Source of the DNA: an uncultured Halieaceae bacterium
GTDB lineage: Bacteria > Pseudomonadota > Gammaproteobacteria > Pseudomonadales > Halieaceae
Direction of reading: 5' to 3'
Assembly (NCBI GenBank): GCA_913057135.1
Contig: CAJXNM010000016.1
Span: 1 to 61,613, forward strand
Length of the DNA stretch: 61,613 bases
This document shows, in pieces, positions 1-9,030 of the stretch. Numbering within the stretch: the stretch's first letter is position 1; each line of letters starts with the position of its first letter. The position numbers and the translations under genes are program-made. The notes beneath the pieces were generated by a model. That model was not told where the DNA came from, did not search any database, and saw only the letters and a program-made list of their open reading frames with translations.

Positions 1-696
1 CTCGAGCAGATACCCGGCCGCGTCAGTACCGAAGTCGACGCGCGCTTATCCTTCGACACCGCAAAGACGGTAGCGAAGGCCCGCAAGCTGATCGCCATGT
101 ATGCGAATGAGGGCGTCGCCGCAGAGCGGATCCTCATCAAAATTGCGGCCACCTGGGAGGGTATCCGTGCGGGGGAAATTCTGGAGCGCGAGGGTATTAA
201 CTGCAACTTGACCCTTCTGTTTGGCTTTGCGCAAGCCCAGGCCTGCGCCGATGCCGGTGTCTACCTGATATCGCCTTTTGTTGGACGCATACTGGACTGG
301 TACAAAACCAACACCGATCGGATCATTTCCGGGCCCAGCGATGACCCCGGGGTGCAGTCGGTCACCCACATTTACAACCACTACAAGCGCCACGGCTACA
401 ACACGGTGGTCATGGGCGCAAGCTTCCGTAATGCTGGGCAAATCGAGGCGCTTGCGGGCTGCGATCGACTCACCATTAGCCCAGATCTACTGGAAACACT
501 GGCGGCAGATACCGGCCCACTGCCGCGCTATCTGCACCCGGCTACCGACAAACAGCCTGCGCCCACAGCACTCTCAGAAGCGTCTTTTCGTTATCAACTC
601 AACGATGACCCCATGGCCAGTGACAAGTTAGCCGATGGTATTCGGCGGTTTGCGGCAGACCAGGAAGCGCTGGAGAGTTTATTAAGGGGTCAATAA
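1..696 (+). CDS. tal: Transaldolase, 3' part (5' end outside window)
   Basis: Transaldolase of the non-oxidative pentose phosphate pathway, cytosolic, moving a dihydroxyacetone unit between sugar phosphates. Reading frame 1 is open from the first base, so the start lies upstream; 231 residues are present and roughly 85 N-terminal residues are missing compared with the ~317-residue TalB family. The Schiff-base lysine is in the ILIKIA motif (codon 139-141), followed by [27 protein letters not shown] and VVMGASFRN, all hallmarks of class 1 transaldolase. It ends just 3 bases before the convergent STAS gene, so no room remains for a separate terminator. Confidence 0.97.
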   Translation, partial: LEQIPGRVSTEVDARLSFDTAKTVAKARKLIAMYANEGVAAERILIKIAATWEGIRAGEILEREGINCNLTLLFGFAQAQACADAGVYLISPFVGRILDWYKTNTDRIISGPSDDPGVQSVTHIYNHYKRHGYNTVVMGASFRNAGQIEALAGCDRLTISPDLLETLAADTGPLPRYLHPATDKQPAPTALSEASFRYQLNDDPMASDKLADGIRRFAADQEALESLLRGQ

Positions 697-699
697 ACG

Positions 700-1182
700 T
701 CAGTGGGATTCAAGGGTTTGCACCAAGCCTTCGAAGGCGCTGCGGTTGTCATCGCTTAGGGCCATCAAGGTCCGGTGGGCCTCTATGACTTTCTGCCTCA
801 CCTCATCCTCCGTCGCTGCCCGCATGGGTATCTCGTGCGCCGACTCGCCGGCACAACAACTCTCGGTACGTACGTCGAATAGCTGAGCAAACCCCATGGT
901 GGCGAGTAGGCGATTAATGCCCGGGTTACAGCTGAAAATAGCGGGTTTGAAGTCAAAGCGCTCCTGGGTAGTAATGGCCAACTTCGCCAGCATACCCAGG
1001 GTCGTGCTATCAAGCCCGGTGGCGTCGGTCACATCAACCCAAACGGATACAAACGACGGGTCGTTGAACATTCGCTCAAAATGCTCATCGAGGGCGGTAC
1101 ACATCACCAGCCGGACATCCCCTTCAAGCCGCAATACGTGCGCACCTTCATCGCTGGCGGCACTGATACGGCACTCGCTCAC
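700..1182 (-). CDS. STAS-domain anti-sigma factor antagonist
   Basis: A 160-residue STAS protein of the SpoIIAA/RsbV type, expected to bind or release an anti-sigma factor according to phosphorylation of one serine. Residues about 10-110 form the STAS fold and LDSTTLGML carries the expected phosphorylatable Ser59 after Asp58. The last ~45 residues are a helical extension beyond the usual ~110-residue family length. The GTG start overlaps the TGA stop of the upstream phosphatase gene (GTGA), so the two are translationally coupled. The pair resembles the HsbR/HsbA partner-switching pair of Pseudomonas, but no anti-sigma kinase (HATPase) is encoded here, so the actual partner is unknown. Confidence 0.88.
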   Translation of the reverse strand: MSECRISAASDEGAHVLRLEGDVRLVMCTALDEHFERMFNDPSFVSVWVDVTDATGLDSTTLGMLAKLAITTQERFDFKPAIFSCNPGINRLLATMGFAQLFDVRTESCCAGESAHEIPMRAATEDEVRQKVIEAHRTLMALSDDNRSAFEGLVQTLESH

Positions 1183-2387
1183 GCCAGTCCTCGGCTGATA
1201 AATAGCGCAGCAACGTCATCGGGCAAGGCATCTCGATCGACATGTTCAATACCCAGACGATCTGACAGCGCCGATGGGCGCACTACCGGACCGCTGAGCC
1301 GCGCCAGCAAGCTTTGCTCTTTGGCAATAAGATCATCGTCGTCAAGCAACTCGAGAATACCGTCTGAAAACAGGGACAAAATAAAGGTATCCGGCAGCTT
1401 CAGCTGTTGCTCGTTGAATTGTGCGTTGGGTAGTAGCCCCACGGGCGAGCCCTCACCAGTCAAATAGACCGCACCCTCGTCGGACAACAACAGGGGCAAC
1501 GGTAAGTGGCCAGCAATGCTATAGCGAAGTGAGTGGAGACGGAAGTCCAAAACACCTACCACCATAGTGGCATATTTATTTAGATCCAGTTCGAGTAACT
1601 CGCGGTTCGCAAGGGTCAACATGCTCACCGGTGAACTAATGGCAAGATCCCGGCGACGGAGATAGTCCGAGCGCTTTCTGGCAAACAAATTCTTCAGTAA
1701 GACAGTGGCAAACGCCGACGAACTGCCATGACCCGACACGTCTGCCAAGAAAAACACCACCTCGTGATCACCCACTTGGAAGTAATCGACAAAATCACCA
1801 CTGAGATACAGCGAGGTATAAATCGTTTGGCTGAACCAGTAATCCTCTACCTTCAAGGCTGCACTGGGCAGCAGCGCCATCTGCACTTGCCGACCCGCCT
1901 GCTGATCCTGCTCTAATATCCGTAATGAATGGCGCAGTCGCGCATTGGTTCGCTCTAGTCGCTGTTTACTGGCCTGCAATTGACGCTGCAGGCGCCTGTG
2001 GTGAACACAGCGCTCAATCGATCGTTTGAGCAAACCCGGGCGCTCTTTGGGGCGCACGAAAAAATCGGTGGCCCCCAGGCCCAAGGCCGTCGACATGCTG
2101 TCGAGATCGCGGTCGTCCGCAATCACAATCACCGGCACCTGCACATCGAAATTACGCATGGCACGGCGCACCCCGGCCCAACTGACATGCATTAAATCAC
2201 TGGTACAGAGCACGCAATCCCAGGGACTCTCGGGGCCGAGTGTGGCCTCAAGGTCATCCACCTCTGCACAGCAATCAAATTGAAAATTGGCGTCTTGAAG
2301 GACAGTGATCAGATTGCGCGCTCGCTCCCCTTGATCATCGATCAGTAGCACTCTGCCATCTACGAAATCGGAACTCATGCCCTGCAC
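1179..2387 (-). CDS. Fused receiver-like domain / PP2C (SpoIIE-type) serine phosphatase
   Basis: A 402-residue cytoplasmic protein likely to dephosphorylate the STAS protein encoded immediately downstream. Residues ~12-125 have a response-regulator fold (VLLIDD at the start), then a coiled-coil linker ~130-165, then a PP2C/SpoIIE phosphatase domain with the metal-binding acidic motifs SGDFVDYF, ADVSGHGSSSAF, LFSDGILE and DDVAALF. The receiver looks degenerate: the phospho-accepting Asp position reads Ser (CTSDLM), the conserved Thr reads Ile (VIVIAD) and the conserved Lys reads Arg (FVRP). Related HsbR proteins carry a further C-terminal HATPase kinase domain that is absent here. The start is a GTG; an ATG three codons in (2378) is equally plausible. 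Confidence 0.9.
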   Translation of the reverse strand: MQGMSSDFVDGRVLLIDDQGERARNLITVLQDANFQFDCCAEVDDLEATLGPESPWDCVLCTSDLMHVSWAGVRRAMRNFDVQVPVIVIADDRDLDSMSTALGLGATDFFVRPKERPGLLKRSIERCVHHRRLQRQLQASKQRLERTNARLRHSLRILEQDQQAGRQVQMALLPSAALKVEDYWFSQTIYTSLYLSGDFVDYFQVGDHEVVFFLADVSGHGSSSAFATVLLKNLFARKRSDYLRRRDLAISSPVSMLTLANRELLELDLNKYATMVVGVLDFRLHSLRYSIAGHLPLPLLLSDEGAVYLTGEGSPVGLLPNAQFNEQQLKLPDTFILSLFSDGILELLDDDDLIAKEQSLLARLSGPVVRPSALSDRLGIEHVDRDALPDDVAALFISRGLA

Positions 2388-2399
2388 TTATCCATAGAC

Positions 2400-3242
2400 C
2401 TAGAGGGGGTCAGATTCCCAGTCATCATCGAAGGTGGAAAAGTCATCGATGATCACGCCATCACCCAACTGTTGGGCACGGGTTTGCAAATAGGCGTCCC
2501 GGAAGAAAATATATCTATCACCCGACATCAGTTGATCTGCTCCGAGCAAGCTGGCCCTGAAATTAATCACATCTGCCGAACGCAAACCCCATTCGGTGAA
2601 CTCATTATCCACTTGGCCCATAGGTGATACCCAGCCATCGACGAAAACACCAACCCCAGCGCGAGCCGTGCGCGGGCCCAGCAACGGTAAAACCACGTAA
2701 GGTCCTTGGGGAATGCCCCAGTGGGCCATGGTCTGACCAAAATCGGTGGCATAACGAGGTATGCCCATATCTGACGCCACATCGAACAAACCAAAGATAC
2801 CCAGGGTACTGTTTACGACCACTCTCAAACTGGTCTCTGCAGTGCCCTTGATTTGACCCTGCAACATGGCGTTCAAGGCGTTGTTAACATCAAGCAAATT
2901 GGAAAAAAAGTTATTGACGCCAATGCGTCCCGGAGTGGGCATGACGGCATCATAAGCCTTTGCCACCGGCCGCAAGATATAGCGATCAGCTCGGTCATTA
3001 AAGGCAAAAACAACACGATTGACCGGCTGCAGCGGGTCTTCGGTGGCTTTGACAGTGACGCTACCGACCAGCAGCGACGGCAGAATAATGAGGGCAAGGA
3101 GCCAGTGGCGTGCTCTCGCATGTGCAGGCGAGACAACCCAATGGCTGCAGACAGACTTGAGCGATCTGACAGCAACAGAGCCAGAAAACGTAGAGAACAC
3201 GGATAATATGGACGTTAGGGTCAAGGTAATGGCCACCACCAT
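2400..3242 (-). CDS. mlaA: MlaA/VacJ family phospholipid-asymmetry protein
   Basis: Outer-membrane component of the Mla system, which removes misplaced phospholipids from the outer leaflet. The body from about residue 68 shows family motifs: DPLQPVNRVVFAFND, the amphipathic NNFFSNL segment, TSLRVVVNSTLG, GQTMAHWGIPQGPYVVLPLLGP and YIFFRDAYLQ. A hydrophobic signal segment (LLALIILPSLLVGS) precedes it. Where a lipobox cysteine would stand (LLVGC) the codon at 3062-3060 is AGC, serine, so it looks like a signal-peptidase-I substrate (VKA/TE) rather than a lipoprotein. The annotated ATG leaves ~45 residues before the signal segment and has no good ribosome site, so the true start is uncertain. 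No other mla genes are nearby. Confidence 0.92.
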   Translation of the reverse strand: MVVAITLTLTSILSVFSTFSGSVAVRSLKSVCSHWVVSPAHARARHWLLALIILPSLLVGSVTVKATEDPLQPVNRVVFAFNDRADRYILRPVAKAYDAVMPTPGRIGVNNFFSNLLDVNNALNAMLQGQIKGTAETSLRVVVNSTLGIFGLFDVASDMGIPRYATDFGQTMAHWGIPQGPYVVLPLLGPRTARAGVGVFVDGWVSPMGQVDNEFTEWGLRSADVINFRASLLGADQLMSGDRYIFFRDAYLQTRAQQLGDGVIIDDFSTFDDDWESDPL

Positions 3243-3314
3243 GCTATTTAGAATATGTATACGTTAACAAACGCCGATCCGATGGGCGATAATCAGTTTG
3301 GCTCAGCTTGTTAC

Positions 3315-3407
3315 TGCCAAGGTGCCTCTTACAAAGAGCCTCTGCCCAAGTGAATCTGCCAAAGTCACTCTCCCAAAGAGTCTCTGCCCAAGTACCTCTG
3401 CCAATGT
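3315..3407. repeat. Imperfect 42-bp tandem repeat, two copies plus a partial third
   Basis: Between the stop of hrpA and mlaA, 3315-3356 and 3357-3398 are two copies of a 42-base unit (each beginning TGCCAA and containing AAAGAG, then TCTGCCCAAGT) with a third start TGCCAATGT at 3399-3407. Each unit can fold a small hairpin, CTCTT/AAAGAG at ~3326-3338 and ACTCT/AGAGT at ~3366-3381. The function is unknown. Confidence 0.8.
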
Positions 3408-3409
3408 CC

Positions 3410-6400
3410 CTAGCGTGGGTTTGCTAACAACCACTGTTCCACTGAAAGCCACTGCTCGTCGAGACGTTTTGCTGACACCGGGGTTTTCGTTCCCAACTGC
3501 TGGGCAAACAGCGATACCCGAAACTCTTCGAGCATCCAGCGATAGTGCTGCGCCGGGGCTGACAACGCAAGCAAACCGGGGTAAGCCGAGGCTTTTTTTC
3601 CTAGCCGCTCCAAATGGGGCGCCAACAACTGCAAGCTTTTTTGGTCTTTGCCGTACTGGCCGCTGAGACGCTCAGCTCGATGGGCTAACGCACGGCCATA
3701 GCGTGGGTATTGGGCCAACCAATTAGCCGGTGCATCCAGCAGTGCGCCCGGGCCCGCAAGCTGGCGTATTTGCTGCTGAATATCCTGACGACTATCACTG
3801 TATTGATTGGCGGAGTACTGACTCAACCGTTTGAGGGTATCAGCGACACCCGTCAGAAAAGTCATTAATTGACGCTCCAATGTCATCGCTGTGGGCACCC
3901 ATGTACCCCTAGCCTGCTCCAACAGGCTCTCAAACGCCGCTTGATCCCTGGGTAATGGCGAGCCATCGGCAGTGGCCAGCAAGGCTACCAAGATCACCTC
4001 TTGCGCCCATTGCACACGATCAATACCCGAGGCTGCAAATGCCAGGGCCGCGGCGTTATCGGCAAATAAATTCTTGCGTAAATACTTTGCGGTTTGGGCA
4101 CTGGCCTTGGCAGCCAACGCCGCCACCCCCCGCCGGTGGCTATGCATCGCCTCAGCGGGATAATCAAATAAATCCACCGCAACGCTGTCGCCACGATCGA
4201 CCAGCGCCGGGTAAGAGACCACTTCAAGCCCCGCCGAGCGGCTGCTCACCTCCGCGGGCAGATCACCAAAATCCCAACGGGTCACCCGTTCACGAATAAG
4301 ATCAGAGCGCTGCACCTTCGCTGTCACTGGTGTGCTGTCGCGGAATTGGGCCACCAACGCCGCCATATCACGACCTTGCGCCAACAGCTTTCCTCGATCG
4401 TCTACCACGCGAATATTCATGCGGTAGAAATCTTCTAGGCGCTCGAGTCCCCAATCGGCGGGCTGAATAACAATGCCCCGTTGCTGTTTTAACACCCGCG
4501 CCATTGCGACAGCCAAATCCGTATCGTCGGGCTCAAGTACGGCCAATACCCCATCCACCACATCGGGCACCGGTACCAGCTGTTTGCGCAGACCCTTGGG
4601 CAAGCCCTTGAGCATGGCAATGCATTTGTCCCGAAGAAGACCGGGCACCAACCAATCGAAGCGGTAGCGGGGTGCGCGATTGAGGAGCGGCAAGGGGATG
4701 GTGACCGATACGCCATCATTGCTGCGCCCAGGCTCAAACTGATAGCGCAAGCGGTAATCAACCCCCTGCCAGTGCAGTGTGGAGGGGAAGTGGGCTTGAA
4801 CATCGGCGCCCGGATCTCGGGTAAGAATTTGCTCTCGGGACAGGCGTAGGTAGCGATCTCGATCGGGCTGATTGCGCAGCCATTTATCCAAGGCCGTCGC
4901 ACTCATGCAGTCACTAGGTAAGCGTTCATCATAAAACGCGAACAGTGCCTCCTCATCGACCAGCAAATCGCGACGACGAACCCGCGACTCCAGGTCTTGG
5001 ACTTCGCGCACCAATCCCATGTTGTGTTTTAAAAAAGCGGGAGGCGATGAAAACTGACCTGTCACCAGGCCTTCTCGGATCATCAGAATGCGCGCTTCTT
5101 CGGGGGCCACCTCCCCGTAATGAACCCGTTTACCGTCACTGACGGTCAGGCCGAACAGGGACACCCGCTCGCTGGCCATGACGCGTCCCGAGCGCATCTG
5201 CCAGGCGGGTTCATAATGGTGCCGTTTCAGCAGTCGCGGGTTAACAGTGAGCAACCACTGGGGTTCAATGGCAGCGCACTGTCGTGCGAATACCTGACTG
5301 GTTTCAACAATCTCCCCCGCCACTATCCATTTGGGCGGTTTTCGATACTGTCCGGAGCCAGGAAAAATGTGGAGTTTGCGGTTTCTGGCGCCATTGAATA
5401 CACGCCCCTCATCCTGCTGGGCTATCTGTCCGAGCAAGCCCGCGAGTAGCGCCCGATGCACAAACTCATAATGGGGTTCGTCCGACAATTGGGGCTTGGG
5501 CTTAAAACCCAACTGCCGACAAGCAATGGTCAGCTGACTGTGTATATCGCGCCACTCCCGCAGCCGCACAAAAGACAAATAATCGGCCTTACACTGCTTG
5601 CGCAGCTGATTCTGACTCAATTGCTGACGTTGCTCTTCGTAATGGCGCCACAGGTTCAGCCAACTGAAGAAATCCGAGTTGGGATGATTAAATCGCGCAT
5701 GGGCCTGATCGGCTTGGGCTCGCTTGTCACTAGGGCGCTCTCTGGGATCTTGCACCGATAGCGCACTGACTATGACTAATATCTCGGGCAAAACCCCCAA
5801 CTCGGCAGCTGACAGCACCATACGTGCCAAACGCGGATCGATCGGTAGAGCAGCCATCTTATGGCCGATAGCGGTCAAGCGTCCTCGATGAGAGACAGCA
5901 CCCAACTCCTCGAGCAGCTTGTAGCCATCGCGAACCATCTTTGGCTCTGGCGGATCGACAAAAGGGAAATCCTTGACCGATCCCAAACCCAATTTGAGCA
6001 TTTGCAGAATGACCGCCGCCAAATTGGTGCGCACAATCTCGGGGTCGGTAAATGCCGGTCGCTGCTCGAAATCCTGCTCAGAGTAAAGCCGCAAACACAC
6101 CCCTTCAGCAACGCGCCCACAACGCCCCTTGCGCTGATTAGCGCTGGCCTGGGAGATCTTTTCGATGGGCAGTCGCTGCAGGCGGGAGCGATGGCTGTAG
6201 CGGCTGATGCGCGCATCACCGGGGTCAATGACGTAACGGATACCCGGCACCGTCAGGGAGGTCTCTGCCACGTTCGTGGCCAGTACCACCCGCATACCAC
6301 TCCCCGAGGGGTTAAAAACACGGTTCTGTTCAGCGGCGCTTAAGCGCGCATAGAGGGGTAAAATTTGGCGCCGATCATTGCCTTTTAACCGCTTCGACAA

Positions 6401-7153
6401 TTCTCGAATTTCCCGCTCGCCGGGCAGAAACACCAGCACGTCACCACGCGCCCCAAATACCTGAGCCTCGATATCGTCAATGACCTGGGCAATCTGCTCC
6501 GATAGCCCCTCTTCCCGATCCTCTAAATCCCCTAAGTAATGAACACTAACGGGGTAGGTGCGACCAGAGACTTCGATAATAGGCGCATCGTTGAAATGCC
6601 GAGCGAAGCGCTCGACATCGATGGTGGCAGAGGTAATGACCACTTTAAGGTCGGGGCGCCGGGGCAGCAGTTGCTTCAGGTAACCCAAAATAAAATCGAT
6701 GTTAAGGCTGCGCTCGTGGGCCTCATCGATGATGAGTGTGTCGTACTGGCGCAAATCCCGATCGCGCTGCAGCTCCGACAGTAAAATACCGTCGGTCATG
6801 AGCTTAATGGCAGTGGCGTCGGAGACAAAGTCGTTGAATCGGACCTGGTAACCCACCAGCTCGCCCAGGGGGGATGACAGCTCGGATGCAATGCGTTGAG
6901 CGACTGTGCGCGCCGCCAGTCGGCGAGGCTGGGTATGACCAATTCGGCCATAACGCCCACGCCCAAGTTCAAGACAGATCTTAGGCAGTTGGGTGGTTTT
7001 CCCGGATCCGGTCTCGCCAGCGACGACCACAACCTGATGTTTGGCTATAGCGTCCGCAATGTCCTGCCGGCGCTCGGCGATGGGTAGGGATTCGGGGTAA
7101 TCAATAACAGCGGGGACAGCCCGAGGGGGCGTCCCCGTTTCAGTGTGCGTCAT
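3410..7153 (-). CDS. hrpA: ATP-dependent RNA helicase HrpA (DEAH box)
   Basis: A 1247-residue DEAH-box helicase, close to the ~1300 residues of E. coli HrpA, which acts on RNA and rescues stalled ribosomes. Walker A GETGSGKT is at residues 46-53, the DEAH motif lies in LIIDEAHERS near residue 140, motif III reads ITSAT, and motif VI reads QRKGRCGRV. The helicase-associated winged-helix, ratchet and OB regions follow, and then the long C-terminal DUF3418 region typical of HrpA. The ATG start has TTG-rich upstream sequence and lies 33 bases after the fadD stop codon side; the gene reads in the same direction as fadD and may be transcribed with it. Confidence 0.97.
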   Translation of the reverse strand: MTHTETGTPPRAVPAVIDYPESLPIAERRQDIADAIAKHQVVVVAGETGSGKTTQLPKICLELGRGRYGRIGHTQPRRLAARTVAQRIASELSSPLGELVGYQVRFNDFVSDATAIKLMTDGILLSELQRDRDLRQYDTLIIDEAHERSLNIDFILGYLKQLLPRRPDLKVVITSATIDVERFARHFNDAPIIEVSGRTYPVSVHYLGDLEDREEGLSEQIAQVIDDIEAQVFGARGDVLVFLPGEREIRELSKRLKGNDRRQILPLYARLSAAEQNRVFNPSGSGMRVVLATNVAETSLTVPGIRYVIDPGDARISRYSHRSRLQRLPIEKISQASANQRKGRCGRVAEGVCLRLYSEQDFEQRPAFTDPEIVRTNLAAVILQMLKLGLGSVKDFPFVDPPEPKMVRDGYKLLEELGAVSHRGRLTAIGHKMAALPIDPRLARMVLSAAELGVLPEILVIVSALSVQDPRERPSDKRAQADQAHARFNHPNSDFFSWLNLWRHYEEQRQQLSQNQLRKQCKADYLSFVRLREWRDIHSQLTIACRQLGFKPKPQLSDEPHYEFVHRALLAGLLGQIAQQDEGRVFNGARNRKLHIFPGSGQYRKPPKWIVAGEIVETSQVFARQCAAIEPQWLLTVNPRLLKRHHYEPAWQMRSGRVMASERVSLFGLTVSDGKRVHYGEVAPEEARILMIREGLVTGQFSSPPAFLKHNMGLVREVQDLESRVRRRDLLVDEEALFAFYDERLPSDCMSATALDKWLRNQPDRDRYLRLSREQILTRDPGADVQAHFPSTLHWQGVDYRLRYQFEPGRSNDGVSVTIPLPLLNRAPRYRFDWLVPGLLRDKCIAMLKGLPKGLRKQLVPVPDVVDGVLAVLEPDDTDLAVAMARVLKQQRGIVIQPADWGLERLEDFYRMNIRVVDDRGKLLAQGRDMAALVAQFRDSTPVTAKVQRSDLIRERVTRWDFGDLPAEVSSRSAGLEVVSYPALVDRGDSVAVDLFDYPAEAMHSHRRGVAALAAKASAQTAKYLRKNLFADNAAALAFAASGIDRVQWAQEVILVALLATADGSPLPRDQAAFESLLEQARGTWVPTAMTLERQLMTFLTGVADTLKRLSQYSANQYSDSRQDIQQQIRQLAGPGALLDAPANWLAQYPRYGRALAHRAERLSGQYGKDQKSLQLLAPHLERLGKKASAYPGLLALSAPAQHYRWMLEEFRVSLFAQQLGTKTPVSAKRLDEQWLSVEQWLLANPR

Positions 7154-7186
7154 GTTGTGTCAGGGTCAAAACCCAGCTTTGAGGCC

Positions 7187-8863
7187 TCAGGCGCTGTCGC
7201 GCAGCTCCCGACGCAGAATTTTACCGACGTTTGTTTTCGGCAGCTCGTCGCGGAATTCTACCTGTTTTGGCACCTTGTAGGCGGTCAGGTGCTCACGGCA
7301 AAACGCGATCACCGCCTCCTCCGTGAGCGCTGGATCTTTGCGAACCACAAACATCTTCACCGCTTCGCCGGTACTGGCATGGGGTACGCCCACAGCCGCG
7401 CATTCGAGTACGCCGGGATGCCGGGTTAACACGTCCTCGAGCTCGTTGGGATAGACGTTAAAGCCGGACACCACAATCATGTCTTTTTTACGATCGACAA
7501 TGCGCAAATAGGCATCAGGCTGAATCACCGCCACATCACCGGTAGCGAACCACCCGTCTTTTAGTACTTCCGCTGTGGCCTCGGGTCGCTGCCAATAGCC
7601 CATCATGACCTGAGGCCCTCGAATACAGAGTTCACCGGCCTGCTCAAGCCCGAGGGTATTGCCCTCTTCGTCGATGACTTTTACGTCGGTTAGCGGCAGC
7701 GGTACGCCAATGGTGCCAATCTGCTGGCCATGGCCCGGATTGGTGGTGGCGACCGGGGATGTCTCGGTTAGCCCATAACCCTCGGAGATCGTACATCCAG
7801 TTACGCTCCGCCACTCGTTGGCAGCCGCTTCGGTCAACGCCATACCCCCGGATAAGGTGACGGCCAGTTTAGAGAAATCGAGAGCCCGAAACCCCGCATG
7901 ATTGCACAGGGCAACAAACAACGTATTCAGCCCGCAGAATAAGCTGGGCTGGTAATCCTTGAAGGCTTTCACCACGCTATCGAGGTCCCGTGGGTTGGGG
8001 ATGTAAACCGTGTGGGCGCCGACAAATAGCCCATACATCGACGCCGTGAACGCATAGATGTGGTACACCGGCAGGGGCTGCATGAACACATCCCCGGCTC
8101 CGTTCAGCCCATGGGTTGCAAACACCGCCTCACACTGGAGCACATTCGCCACTAAATTTCGGTGAGATAGCATGGCACCCTTGGCGACACCGGTGGTGCC
8201 ACCGGTGTATTGCAGCATAGCCAGCTGCTCGGGCTGAGCCTGCACCGGTGTCAAGGGTTGCTTGGCCCCCTCTTTGAGCACGCCCCGCAGTGTCAGCGCA
8301 CCGGGAATGTGGAACGGCGGCACCATCTTTTTAATGTATTTAGCCACATTGTTGATCAGCTGCCGTTTCGGGGTTGGGTGCAAATCCGCCAACTCGGTAA
8401 CGACCACCCGGGTGACGCCGGTGCGGGGCAACACGGTGGCTGCGGTTTGGGCCACGTTTGCCTGTACCACTAACAATTTGACGTCCGCATCGTTGAATTG
8501 ATGCTCCAGCTCCCGCTCGGTATAGAGCGGATTGGTATTCACAACCACCATGCCCGCACGCAGCGTGCCCAATACCGCAACCAAATATTGCACGAGGTTG
8601 GGCATTTGAATGGCTACACGGTCACCGACCGCCAAGCCCGACTGATGCTGCAACCAAGAACCGAACTGGGCGGAATAGCTGTCGAGCTCTGCAAAGGTCA
8701 GGCTATGGCCCAAACTACTGCAGGCTTTAAGGGTTGCGTGGCGGCGAAAGGCATCCTCAAACAGCGCCACGATATTGGGGTATCGATCGATGTCCAGCTC
8801 GGTGGCGATATTTAATTCGTGAAGCCTGTTTGTAATAAGGGTGTGAATAGCGTCGGTTGTCAT
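7187..8863 (-). CDS. fadD: Long-chain fatty-acid--CoA ligase
   Basis: Activates free fatty acids to acyl-CoA by way of an acyl-adenylate, at the inner face of the cytoplasmic membrane, the first step of beta-oxidation. At 558 residues it has the length of E. coli FadD (561). The AMP-binding signature YTGGTTGVAKGAMLSH starts near residue 218, followed by EGYGLTETSP, the WFATGD motif and DRKKDMIVVSGFNVYPNE, and the C-terminal catalytic lysine region KTNVGKILRREL. It is divergent from a MaoC-type hydratase gene 167 bases away, which fits a lipid-metabolism pairing. Confidence 0.95.
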   Translation of the reverse strand: MTTDAIHTLITNRLHELNIATELDIDRYPNIVALFEDAFRRHATLKACSSLGHSLTFAELDSYSAQFGSWLQHQSGLAVGDRVAIQMPNLVQYLVAVLGTLRAGMVVVNTNPLYTERELEHQFNDADVKLLVVQANVAQTAATVLPRTGVTRVVVTELADLHPTPKRQLINNVAKYIKKMVPPFHIPGALTLRGVLKEGAKQPLTPVQAQPEQLAMLQYTGGTTGVAKGAMLSHRNLVANVLQCEAVFATHGLNGAGDVFMQPLPVYHIYAFTASMYGLFVGAHTVYIPNPRDLDSVVKAFKDYQPSLFCGLNTLFVALCNHAGFRALDFSKLAVTLSGGMALTEAAANEWRSVTGCTISEGYGLTETSPVATTNPGHGQQIGTIGVPLPLTDVKVIDEEGNTLGLEQAGELCIRGPQVMMGYWQRPEATAEVLKDGWFATGDVAVIQPDAYLRIVDRKKDMIVVSGFNVYPNELEDVLTRHPGVLECAAVGVPHASTGEAVKMFVVRKDPALTEEAVIAFCREHLTAYKVPKQVEFRDELPKTNVGKILRRELRDSA

Positions 8864-9030
8864 AGGTCTCGTCTTATTTGTTGTGGTTAACGACGTTTCT
8901 TAGGGTGAATGACAGGAGCTGTCGTATCATCCTGTGCCACGAACGAGCGGTCAATTGTCCACACTTGTAACGGTTGACACGCTCTACTCAGAAACAGCAC
9001 AAAACTGCGTCACAAACGAGGAGCCACAGG
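8864..9030. promoter_or_regulatory. Divergent fadD / maoC control region
   Basis: This 167-base gap must carry promoters for both flanking genes. A perfect TTGACA hexamer lies at 8974-8979, facing the hydratase gene, but no convincing -10 hexamer follows at normal spacing. A short inverted repeat GACAG-gag-CTGTC at 8911-8923 could be an operator. No FadR or PsrA consensus was recognised. Confidence 0.35.

Noticed and set aside
3315-3407. Possible CRISPR array
   Set aside because: Only two to three contiguous copies, no unique spacers and no cas genes.
3298-3666. A plus-strand open frame that reads the 42-base repeat as a 14-residue repeat
   Set aside because: It lies antisense to the end of hrpA, has no ribosome site and no homology; the repeat is better seen as DNA or RNA structure.
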